64,000 nt of DNA, from the NCBI GenBank assembly GCA_965153455.1, contig OZ234503.1, positions 248,001 to 312,000 of the forward strand, written 5' to 3'. Shown in pieces: positions 12,601-24,039 of the stretch. Positions within the stretch are counted from its first letter, which is position 1. Each line of letters opens with the position of its first letter. The notes below the pieces were generated by a model that was given only the letters and a program-made list of their open reading frames with translations, did no database searches and had not been told where the DNA came from. The DNA comes from Sphagnum compactum. Its lineage: Eukaryota; Bryophyta; Sphagnopsida; Sphagnales. The translations under genes and the position numbers were made by a program.

Positions 12601-15600
12601 CTTGACTAAGATAATGGTTTTGTGACGAGGACAAGTTTTGCTAAGGGTAAATGCTTAACTTGAACTAGTCCCGGACATAGAGGTTTCACATAGAGGTAAA
12701 GATTTAACCAATAATACAAACAAAGGTAGGTAGGTAGGTAGGTAGGTAGTAGTGTGGGTGGGTGGGCAAGAACGGGGTTGGTTGCTAGTTGGAAGGTAGG
12801 GCAAAGATGTAAGTTAGTATGGTGGTTAGGTGGAAGCGCCTAGTTAGGAAGACCGTTGCCCACCCCGCCCCCCACATCTAATGCTTAAACCTTGTTATGC
12901 ACGAATTGGAGATGACCCGAGAAAAAAGTAATGTTTACACACTAATCCACAAATTGAAATCCTTTTATTATTATGACTACCAAAACAAAATGCATTGCCT
13001 ACACAACTCGGGCTACAAGGAGGATAATGAAATAGCCAACTGCAATTAAATCCACCTAGATTTATTGTACCAAATAACCATAGCAACCTAGATAGAAAGT
13101 TTGTACCTAGATGCTATAGTCCAAACCTTTTTTTGAAATACCACATGGCTCAATTCCCACGACATATGAACACCTCTAGGAAACCTATGTAGATGCTAAT
13201 GTCCACATTTTCTATGGCAATACCATAAGTTTCAATTCCCATGACACATGAATACACCCCGAAAAAGGTGTTTTTGGCATTATATATTGTTCAATATATA
13301 TCATATTTTACCAAAAAAAAAAACTTTTTGAATTACAAGTTTTTTGGGACAATTATGAATGTTTTTTTTGTGATAAACACAAATCTTTGAAACCATGAAT
13401 CAGACCTTCGCAGAGTTAAATGAGGTTGATAAATTTTTCCCATATGATTTTGCACGTGTTCCTTGTGTTGTATTTGTGTGTTCCCCACTTGCATGTTGTA
13501 CCTAACACCCATTTGCGGCAAATTACATAGGAGATATTTAGCTTTCGAAGGAAAAAAGTTTGGTTACCCCGATCCAAAATTTTCAAATTTTCCAACAACG
13601 ATATCTAAGTAAGTTGAATCCACTCAGGGTATCCATACAAAAAATGGCAACCATTGCTAGGAAGACATAATCAAGTTTGAACGTAAATCGTAATTTTAGA
13701 AAAAAACCATTCTCTTATCTTTTTTGCTACAAAATCTAAACCAAATAAATAAAAATTGGGGATTTTTAACATTCTTTTTCCTCAATTATGGTGACTACAA
13801 ACCTCTCAAATCATTCTATTTTAAGTTTTGTCCTATTTGTTTCGTTTTTTGGTGTAATTGTGTCAACATATAAATAGGTTGAGTCTATTGGTAAGTTCCA
13901 AAGTTTTTATAAATTTTGTATTCAATTTGATTTTCTTAGACTTTCAAAGAATTGTTATAGTCTTTTTATATTTTTTAAGTTGGCCTTCTTAGGAATTGAA
14001 TATTGTCGAACGAGTTGTAGGTTTCGTAACATGTAGAATTTGTCCAAAAACCTTAACGTTGTTCTCCTTGCAACATGGGTTTCACGTGTCACATATTTCT
14101 TACCCAAAAGCACATGTTTTGATGATACGTATATTAACAAACTGGAATCGACTTGTAAGAATTTTTTTCTTACCTTGTCTAAGGTTTTGAACAATTTTTT
14201 TGGCAAAAGGTTAGGGGCCCATGTCATAGAACATAAAGTTTGAACGTTTAAAGGATTACCTATAACTATTTGATAAAAATCACAATAACATTATTTGTTC
14301 TTGAAACAATCACAAAATAGTTTGCCACAATCCAAATATGCCTTAAATGATGGGACCTAAACTCGTGGACATCTGGACAAATATTTCAATGACTTTCAAA
14401 TCTTGTTTGTGCATAATAGACTAGCCTTCCGCATAATTGTTGTTCATTTCCAAGTAACCTTGTTTCATACAAACAATTGTTTTTTTCGGGGACCTTCATT
14501 GAAAAAAACAAACTTTTCTTTTAAGGAAATAGATAATAGGTTGGAGAAAATGGATAAAATATACTTGTCAAATTGAGAATTTCTACCATTAAACAAGTAT
14601 TTAATTTAATTTTGTATGGAACAACTTAAGCCCTATCACAAAATAAATCAAGAATTATTTTTTATTGCAACCAAATAACAACTAAGCTTGTTTTGCCAAA
14701 AGGAACATTATGGCAATGGTGTATGGCTTGCATGTTCTGAAGTATGTTATCGTGGTGAGTTGTGGTTAATTGTAATTAGCAAATATCTTGGGACATTTTT
14801 GGTAAATTGTACTAAAGTTTCACACTTGCACAAAGTTTAATATATCACATATCTTTTTAATTTATAAGCATTAATTGCAACAAAGATTTGTTGGGTGGAA
14901 GATGAATTAATATTTATTGAACAATGAGAATAGGAATCAAATCTTTTTTTCCCACCAAAATATACAAAAGATAAATTGGCCATGAATCACACATGTCCAT
15001 AAATGTTATGTGATTGCATATTTGATGGACTATCTTATTAGAACACTTTACCACACCTTTATAAATAATGTTTACGGGGCCACCAAATCCCCCCCCCCAA
15101 ATTTCCATCTTCTTCTCTAAACTTGCCCAATGGCTTTTGTAAGCCCTTTAGTTCAAGGTTTTTATTATAAAATATTCTACAAAATTGCTTCAATGGTGAC
15201 ATTTTGATTGGTAGTCAAATGCCAAATATAATGCAACATAACTATTTAAACTACGTACAAAAATATAAAACAATTCAAACCATGTTACAAGAAGTTATAC
15301 TGTAATTGAGTGTAGCGAATAAGAAGGAAAAGGAAGCCATTTAGTAAGCCACCGAGTGAGCTTGCCTTGAAAATTTCTTTAAAAATTTAGTGGAGTGGTA
15401 GGAAGACCCAAGTTCAGGTCAAAATTTGGTGATTTTTGCCATCAAATTTTTTTTAAAAAAATTATAATGTGTGATATGCCATGATATAGAAAAATGACAC
15501 GTGATAGCACCATGGGGTAATGTTATATGGGTCAATCTATGCAACATGTAAAAATTATGAAATATGCTACCTATATGGTACACATGATTTTTGTACAGGC

Positions 15601-16900
15601 CACATTAAATACTTGAAACTATGTTCAACGTTTTCCCAACTGTATTAAAGAGTTAGCACCCATATTGCAATGAATACATAGTCGTATCAAATCCAACACA
15701 AGGTAATTTACCTTTTTACAAAATTGGATTCCATTTATCCATATAACTAACATATATGCATGGATGGCAATAAAAGGTTACACAATGTGCTAGGAAGGCC
15801 AAAGTACATTTAATTACATCATTTATCAATTTCCTCAAACATAATGAAATTAGAGCAGGACACATGATAAACATGAGGGGTTAGAGATTTTGTTTTTCAA
15901 TTTCCTTATGTGTAGCGGGAATTTGTCTTGCAAAATCTTACGATTTGGAAAACCAAAAGCTATTGTGTATGTGTAATATAGCGGTGTATAGCACCAAACT
16001 CTTATTCCTAAGTTAAGCAACATAACATATAGTTCCATGTAAAATTCACCAATGCATTTTGGATTCTTTTACACATGGTTGGCCCATCATTCAAACTATG
16101 AACTTTTGAATTGTCATTTTTTGCATATGTTATGTTGGGAGGGGGCATTGTAACAAAAACATCACAGGTTCAACTCCACACACATGCAAGCTTGTTTGAG
16201 CACAATGAATAAGTGCAGGTATCAAAACATCAACCTATACCATCATCTGCATTTGTTTCCCTCTCAAAACTTGATCTAATGTCATTGTCATTATGGCTTT
16301 GAAGTGCAATGAAAAATCATTAGGAATAGAAAACTCTTGTGTGAATCATGTAACATGTTGTAAAATTGAACTTAATTTCATAGATAGAATTATCAGATTG
16401 CAACAAAGTTTATATGATTGTACCTAATATCTTTGTAATATTTTTTGATGGTTTAAAGATGTTATTAGTGTTCGCGAAATGAATGTTTGTCAACACAATA
16501 CCAAATTAGCATAGTGTGCAGACATTAGTTCAAGATATATTAGTTTACATACCTCCAAACATTTGAAGTGTGTGCATTTGGAGTTTGTTATAGTATAGAA
16601 TCTATGTTGTTTTCATCTTTCAACTCCTGCACTGCCATGTTTTGCAGGAGCTACGAGGGGGAAGGAGCATAGTAGTTGGATCACATCGCAAATTCAACTC
16701 CATATACGTGCAAACTCAATCCAGCAATGTGACCAAGTAAGCACATGTACCAAACATCTTTGGTGTATGCATGAATTTGAACGTTGTCATCTTATGTAAA
16801 TGTTGTGTTGAGGAAAATCACTTCATAGACTAACACCAAAAATTCAATTTCATATGTATGTAGGTTTGAGGTTGGTTTAACAAAGCTTGAGTTATTGATA
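9656..16900. other. Long AT-rich region without a recognised gene
   Basis: I see no domain, splice-consistent exon series or transposase over these 7.2 kb. Simple sequence is common: an AT dinucleotide run at 9828-9842, a run of about 13 G at 11191-11203, an exact GGTA array at 12725-12748, and an eight-base C run near 15093. Short open frames exist on both strands but are AT-driven and unrelated to families I recognise. Some of this is likely old transposon debris. Confidence 0.5.
12725..12748 (+). repeat. Perfect (GGTA)6 microsatellite
   Basis: Six uninterrupted GGTA units are present, followed by GTGGGTGGGTGGG. This is the cleanest example of the GGTA/TACC motif that recurs in degenerate form at about 541-680, 7650-7690, 10795-10815, 58416-58460 and 61975-62510. 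Confidence 0.95.
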
Positions 16901-16931
16901 CATTGACCTTTTATTATCAACTGCAACTCTT

Positions 16932-19900
16932 ATGCCTTCACAAACATCTATATATTGTCAATTGGTATTCATGGTTAACTTTGAATGCCCCAAGTGTCAC
17001 ATTTTTTTTACCGCTTCTCATCAATGTGATGGACATTGCCGGTTAGTGCATCGATCCACTTGTAAGATCCGTATTGTCACTGGTCGAATTATTGTCAATC
17101 GATTGATTGACGGCAAATTTCCTTGCCCCGTTGATTACTGCATAAGGACATTTGAGCGCAGTGATAAACTCTAATCCCATTTCAAAGTGCAACATGTGGG
17201 GCAACACAATTCAGCCCTCAATCAACTTCTTAACGACAATGTGCAAAAGGCAATGTCAATGGGCATGTTAATTTAGTTGCCCATTGAACAAACACCGGAG
17301 CTGCTGCATAATGTTGGCCTTGTTGTTCTCAACATCAAAGATGGCATTCGTCTACTATTGTGCAAGGTTTGTAATGTATGTTTGAAGCCGAAGCCTTGCC
17401 AAATGCATAACCACTTATTGGGGCACGATAATCATCGAGCTCCCAAATGACATCACAATGGTGGCCAACATCGTGTGAATACGATCCCATTTGTTACGGA
17501 TTTCACATCATTGTTTGATGAGATTGAATTCACCCATTTGCAAGACCCTCGCCTTGAAAGGTATACCACATCTCCACCACAGGAGCTCTTACAAATGGTC
17601 CTAGGGATCACAATTATCAATGGATATCGATGTAAGGCAGATGGATGTGTGTACTACTGCACTTCCAAGAAGACCATCGCCAATCATCGTCTAGCCAACC
17701 ATTTTTTCTTACCATTTGATGTTAGTTGTCAACCATGCTAAGTGCAGCGCCTTTTTAGGAAGGTCGGGTACACCGCATATTTTAGTGTTGACCACTAAAA
17801 TATGGAGCTTGTAGGTGACCTAGCGGGGCTCCAATTTAAGGAACAAGTACATGCTTTGTTAGAAGCCCACCAATGTTCAATATTGAATGTGGCACCAAAT
17901 CCATCAATTTGTGAATCGAGTCCATGGTTTAGAATGTCTCGTTAGCACGAACTAACTGTCAACCACATCATTCTAGCAGGTACGCCATTGGACCATATCA
18001 AGCAAGCAAGTGTGTTCCCGACCCTGATCAGCGAGGAATTCAATTTGGATCGTTTGCCCTTGATGGTCCAAGCATATTTGGAGAATGCACAGACCATGAT
18101 TGGTCGTGTGCCATATCATATGAAGTGGTTGGTTGTTTTTGTCAAAGATTCCCCTGTGGCCACAATGGGGCTTAATCAGCTTTGGGTGCCATCCACAATA
18201 AGTAAATATTGTATGCTGATGACCAAGCTACTCATTACAATGGTTCGATCTAGGGATAGCAGCCCAGTGGATGATAAGCCATTTGTCAATGTTCTTGGCA
18301 ATTTACATTCGGATCTCGCAGATGCGTTGGAGAATTTCATTTCTTATATTCAAGGTTGACAAGATGCAAACAGAAATGATGAAGATCTTGTTCACATCCA
18401 CATGGTGTTGTTGCACATTTGCTGACTGCCAACATGTCCAGTCATTCAACAGGAGCTACAAACTAGTTGTCCAATAATGAGGTTCCTGATTGTGAACAGC
18501 TTCAAGTTGGATCCTTCATCAACTAACCTTACCTTTGAACATATTTGACATGTGACACGTCCCATAGCCATTATCCAATATTGGTGGAGATGTATGATCC
18601 TCATGTAGCTTGTGCGTCTAATGTGGCAGCCTGATCACCTAACGATCCCCTGGTGCGAAGCTGATGAGTGGCTTATTTGCATTCGTGATAGTGCCAAGGA
18701 CACACCGTTCAACAGATTGCAAGAAACCATGCGCCTTGCATGCACAGTGTTGGGGTGATGGCCCAGACATCCCAAGATTCGTTCGGATTGGTCCTATGGC
18801 ATGCACAATCGATGGTCAAACTGTCACCATTGACACATTATGAAACTTAGTTGGCAAGCTGCTCAGTGAGGCAAACAAAGTCATGAGCAACCAACTTCTA
18901 CTAAGATTCCAAGTAGCTTGGATCGGTCAAGTGATAGCTAAAGGCAACATTGCTGATAGGGCGAATGAAGACAATGTTGGATATTCTTTCTTATCAAATG
19001 TCTGTAATGAATTTCATCATCATGGACAAGATCTTGCTATCCACCTTTTTAGTGATTGGCATGCCGAAGGTCTTTTTATCAAAGGCACAAACAACGATCA
19101 ATCCATTATACGGAATCAAAATGCCTTGGCAATGTGGGCACGAGCGGTTGATCGTATGCATACATTGTTATTTTTACTCATGCGTTTCACTGTCGGCGGT
19201 CCTCCTCGTGGCAAAGAGTACAAAAGCTATCTCATTCGCAACACGAAGCATTTTGATAGGACATTCTATTGGTAAGCTTGCACCATTATGACCTTCCAAA
19301 GATACCACAAGGGCGCTAACACAAGGCCGTCGGTTAAATTGATACCTCGTTTCCTACCTCCAGAACTAAATTTGCTATTCATTGAATATATATTGCTTGT
19401 GAGGCCAGTGTAGTCATTCATTGTTGTTTACGTGGAAATATCGACGTCGCCTAATAATACATGAACATTTGGGCCATTCAACGAAATGTAGCCATGGATG
19501 GCGGAGATGTTTCCTGTTTGGTGGCCACAGCATTCCTCGAATATGCAAATCTTGATCTAGGGATTACAAATTATTGTCATCTTGCTGCTTACTTTGGCGG
19601 CGCCATTAAACAAAATTATTGCACGGAATTTCCCATTGATGAGACATCAGGGCATTTTTCAGGCATGGCTGCACGACATTATGCCAATCGTTCAAATGAT
19701 CATAGATTCATGGACAGTCAACAAATGTACACATACAAATTGGCCGGTGAAGCATGGCATCGCTTGTTACAACTCAATGGGAGCCTTGTCCATCCACCTC
19801 CATTAGGTACTTCAACCATTGAGATTCCAACAATTACTGATCAACCCAACAGCCATTGTCCCTTGTAATCTCAGTGCGTGTCTCTCCTCACATCGTTCAT

Positions 19901-21064
19901 GTATTCGGTCACATAGACTACCACTCAATTGGCCATCCCGCCACCACCTCAAGATCAAACACATGAAGTGTGTTCTCCACGAGCTCTTCATCAATTGGGC
20001 CATGAACAGTGGACATGTAAGGAACAAGGCTTAGTTGTGACATTAGTATTGGAAAATAGACTTGATTTATTGGTGGTCATGTCCACTAGACATGGCAACT
20101 CGGCTGTGTTCATGATTCCACCAGTGGTCACCGGTCGCACCATCATCGTGGTGGTACCTCTGACTATCCTTGTCAGCAAACATGAAATTGATGTGAGTCG
20201 AGCTGGCTTACGATATGCAACCTATGGCACGGACATGATTACGTTTGATGATCCTCCATCCATTTTGTTCGTATCAATGGAACATGCAACAACTCCAAGG
20301 TTTGTGGAACTGGCACATACATTGAACCATTTGCAAAAGCTTCATTGTGGTGTTATGGATGAAGTGCATTTGCTTTTGTCAGATTTCAAACCGATCATGA
20401 AATGCCTATTGCCGTTATGGGCTGCGGGATGCCAAAATGTCACATTGATAGCCTCTTTGTCCCCATCTCAACAGACTGACCTTAAGATTATGATGTCCAT
20501 GACATTCACTGTCATTGGATGTCCATGGTGCGCCCCTTGATTGGGTATGTTGTTGATGAAATGGTTGATGTGGACGATGAAATCATTTGACAACTCTTCA
20601 AATGGGATTGCAATGTATATTATGAGATGGGTAGGGCAATTGTATATTGCTTAACACGACAGTTTGTTGAGCGAGTGGCATCCATTGCCAATAATGTGGC
20701 ATGCGTCAGGATTGTTCATTTTCATGCCCATTTGGATGAAGACATTATGAAGGTGGAGTTACAGTCATGGTTCTTGGGCGAAGCGCGTGTTATGGTGGCC
20801 ACTGGGGTCATTGGGTGTGGGTACAACTATCCATCCATTAGGCTCGTCATTCATCGTGGATCTTTTAGATCTTTTATTGCTCTACACCAAGAGTTGGGCC
20901 GACTTGCCCGTGACAGTCAACTTGGTATTAGCAAAGTGATTTCTAGTACGAAATCTAAAGCTGAAACTATGCACATCGATTCATCATTTGCTAAACCCAA
21001 CGCTTGGATCCTGGACACGGAAAATTGTCGATGGCACAATCTTCATTTAGTTGTGGATGGTTAG
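16932..21064 (+). pseudogene. Decayed OrsD/RecQ-type zinc-finger helicase element
   Basis: A run of plus-strand fragments reads as one broken protein. At 16983-17705 there are four C2H2-like fingers (ECPKCHIFF..., FPCPVDYCIRTF..., LLCKVCNVC..., YRCKADGCVYY...). At 17988-19275 comes a long region with the phrases NVGYSFLSNVCNEF and LLMRFTVGGPPRGKE. At 19461-19868 is a module with DETSGHFSGMAARHYA. At 20027-21064 is a RecQ-like helicase core: a degenerate Walker A (STRHGNSAVFM), motif II VMDEVH, motif III LIASLSP, then VMVATGVIGCGYN and QELGRLARDSQ (motifs V and VI). I know this order mainly from fungal OrsD (DUF3505)/RecQ proteins. Several in-frame stops (for example TAA at 17172) and frame changes make it a pseudogene. 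The Walker A lysine is lost. The assignment of the helicase is firm; the whole-element interpretation is inference. Confidence 0.72.
16983..17705 (+). other. Cluster of four C2H2-like zinc fingers (OrsD-like)
   Basis: Finger 1 (about 16983-17052) has Cys-x2-Cys with His-x4-His spacing at the end (HCRLVH). Finger 2 (17118-17196) is Cys-x4-Cys...His-x4-His but is cut by a TAA codon at 17172-17174 just before SHFKVQH. Finger 3 (17346-17430) has CKVC...CQMHNHLLGH. Finger 4 (17625-17705) has CKADGC...NHRLANH. Paired C2H2-type fingers of this kind head the fungal OrsD proteins, so they support reading this as the N-terminus of the helicase element. Confidence 0.6.
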
Positions 21065-22050
21065 TCCCAATGGTGCAGCTTAATTCTAGCCGCACAACCT
21101 TGCGACAATTGTCTACGACAATCACAAGTGGTGTCACTATAACCCCCTGCCATACCGATCCTTAGGGTGCGGGCAACGGTGCTCACCTCTTTCATGAACG
21201 AGGATCGTACATCCTTGATGATTTTCGTCGATTTGTTGTTCCTGATGAACCCAATTGTCTCCTATGTTGTGTTTATGGCAATGATGGAAACGTGTGTCAC
21301 CCTAGTCAAAATTGTCCATTGTTGTTAGATGGTTGTCAATGCTTCAAATGTCTTGGACCACATCCTAAGTCGGATTGCCATAATTCCATTCCCTAGTCAC
21401 CTGACATTTGTCCCAAGTGCCACCTTTTGCACACCGAACAGGCATTGGGTAATGTCCCATTGCATGAAAGAAGGTATGGTGTTGATTGCTCGGGTTAGAT
21501 CCGGGGTGAACAATACTGAATTTTTCTTTGGGCCATTTGGCGTCACAACCCATCGGACATGCACAAGGCCATGCCAGAATTGAAAAACATCACTCGTACG
21601 AACAATTGGCTAGATGGATGGGACTGAAGGCCTTAGGCCAATCTATTACCAACTTCACACGGTTGGTAGATGCATGCATTCAAATGCTGGAGCAGGACAA
21701 TCACAAAAAATACAATTTCAGGATTGAAATCAGATGTTCAATGATTGTTAGTTATGGTATATTATTTATGCCTCCTTTAGTTGTGGTTGACATCTGTGTA
21801 CACATTAGCATGCAATCAACACGTGTCTAAGTATTTGAACCTGGAGGGTGTAAGTTAGGTGTGGTTGCAACACCATCGAATTTTTTGGAATGCGGGGTTG
21901 AACATTGAAGGAAATTGGATTACTACGGTTTACAAGAACAATTTGAAGATGATGTTGGGTACCGAAAATGCATCTCTTGGAATGGCAAATCCTGATATCC
22001 ATGGATCCTTCACATGGAAGCGCATGTGGAAGGCAAGATAGCAACAATGT
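21065..22050 (+). pseudogene. C-terminal zinc-binding tail of the helicase element
   Basis: After the helicase, the sequence continues in broken frames with Cys/His clusters. At about 21090-21110 there is a PCDNC motif. Near 21335-21380 a zinc-knuckle-like stretch reads CFKCLGPHPKSDC, followed after a TAG by CPKCHLLH. These resemble the Cys-rich C-terminal extensions of fungal RecQ-type proteins. Beyond 21600 I recognise nothing, and no terminal repeat is visible, so the right end of the element is undefined. Confidence 0.45.
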
Positions 22051-22617
22051 AATAGCTTAGTATCTTTCAACCACTTGGCTAACCACCAAAATCATGAATG
22101 AACCAATAGAGGTGGGAGCAAACTAATATATGTATGAGCATTACCAAGTGGGTGTTGAGTTTTTACTAATTTAAGAAGAGGCCCTGATTGAATTCATTCG
22201 TGCATCTTGATTGAACGTATCCTTTTGCCCCATGTGCTTCATGTTTGGGTTCAAGAAAAACCACACATTATCAGTGTTCTCATGGCTTTAGAATTCTAAA
22301 AAGATATAACTATGTTTCATAGGTTGATGAATACCTGAAAAAAGTCCTTTAGAGCCGTCCATCATTTTGAATTGGATTTTATTTATGTTTAAGTAACTTT
22401 CTGATTTTCTACAAAATGGCTACAAGTTGGATGTACATGTATGAAGGAATTAAAGGAATATCACAACATCAACATCACTACATGTGAAAACATAAATGCC
22501 ATGGGCATAGACAACCTATGTAAACAAAACATGTGAGGCATTAATCAGAACAATATTGAAATCACCCATCATGCAAAAAAAAGCTGGATAGACATCAAGG
22601 AAGAGTTCATGACACGA
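22051..22617. other. Spacer downstream of the truncated response regulator
   Basis: No gene is seen. On the minus strand this is where the third receiver exon of a type-B response regulator (MMS.DGE...LLKPVR) would be expected, but I find no such sequence. The gene is therefore cut off here or its remaining exons lie outside. Confidence 0.45.
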
Positions 22618-23501
22618 ACTTACTAATGATAGGAAGGTCCATCTCAAGTCCCACAAGCTCTAGAAGCTTAAAGCCATCCATGGCAGGCATATACACATCA
22701 CCGATGACTGGATCAAACTTGTCTTTGTCTTCCTTTAGTAACTCCAGTGCCTTGGTTGCCCTCCCACATGTTGTAACAGAAAGAAAATACAGAGATGTGT
22801 TACAGTTGCAAAACCCCAACTTTTCACCATGTCTATGTATGCATGTAATCCCCGTTGAATAAAACTCATTGCTGATTGACTCGACCTTTCGAAGTTGCTT
22901 AAAATCCTTCCAAAAGCACATGTTATGTTCTTTAGACATTTGCACTGGCTACTAAAATAATTTGGGAATAACTGCGTCCAAATTGTAGCCCAGTTCAACC
23001 ACTAACAACCATTTTTGATGATAATATAGAAGTCAAAGTTGCTGAAGATGGGGTAAACATTTGACAGCACATAATAAAGCTCTGGAGGAAGAAATCAACT
23101 ACAATCATGGAGACTTCATTATGTTATATGCACATAAGCTCCCGGACCATCAAGTTGAGAATAGGAATTCTGGTTCACGAATATGAAGGACACATCAAAA
23201 GCAAGTATTAGCAGAGAAGCAGACCATGATAGGAACATTGGTGTAACATCCGTTCCAAAATCATAAGACAAATTGGATCATCATCGACTATAAGAACATG
23301 CAGGCTGGCTGGAAATTTGTCCACAGAGTCTACATCTTTATGATAACTATGTGCTTGCACCATGCTATGCATGTCAGTGGTGGCATTACCACGAGGCCTC
23401 ATGTGTGAACAGTTGGTTACACCACCACAATGTTGTTGTTGTTGTTGTTGTTCATGGCCTGGCAGTAACTTGTAAGAAAGTGGATGTTGAACACATGCCA
23501 T
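22618..23501 (-). pseudogene. Truncated type-B response regulator (receiver domain, exons 1-2)
   Basis: Exon 1 (23501-23225) encodes a 97-codon open frame whose N-terminus has a short polyglutamine run, then [14 protein letters not shown], the start of a receiver domain with the conserved acidic pocket. Exon 2 (22776-22624) continues [14 protein letters not shown]..., then [15 protein letters not shown] with the phospho-acceptor Asp, and GLEMDLPII, ending at a perfect GTAAGT donor (22623-22618). These phrases are typical of plant type-B ARRs, the cytokinin-signalling transcription factors. The acceptor before exon 2 reads TG instead of AG, the exon 1 donor (GTCTGC) is weak, and the rest of the receiver and the Myb-like GARP DNA-binding domain are missing. 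I infer a pseudogene or gene fragment. A hAT element lies about 540 bp upstream. Confidence 0.75.
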
Positions 23502-24031
23502 GGCTAGCTAGCCACTGAGATCCCCAACTCCCACAGTCTATACCAACTTTAAATCCCCGCCAACCAGGGCGCAAACAGCAATGGGGGGAGTGCAGCATCA
23601 TCAACCACAACCCCCAAGGTTTGGAGATGGCCCGAAAGATCATAGCATGTTGCCATGGACTTGGGTATTGCCTTACAATAGAGAGAATCTTCAATTCCTT
23701 TTGATTCTTATACAGAGAATGCTGCACCTGATTAGCACTGAAGCTAAGTTGTGGCAAAGTGGAAGAGTGGTCCCTGGGCAAAATGATCCAAAGCACAGGA
23801 ATACAACAAGTGTTTGGATAGCTTTATCAAAAGCTCGCTTTATGGACTTGGATTTCACAGCCTGGGGCATGGGTATCTAGAGTGTAACCATGAGCAGCAA
23901 GCAACGGACAACAAAAAAATACCATTAATGTGCAATTGTTAAAATATGGTGCTCTTTGAGCCATAGGGCAAGCATGGCAAGTACATAGAGTGAGAGTCAA
24001 AAACACAATCTTGCATTGGAAGTTGAGAAGA
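23502..24031 (-). other. Upstream flank of the response regulator fragment
   Basis: This stretch lies 5' of the truncated response regulator. Type-B regulators often have long 5' leaders, and I see no separate gene, only short open frames on both strands. It ends at the target site of the hAT element. Confidence 0.4.
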
Positions 24032-24039
24032 ATAATAGC

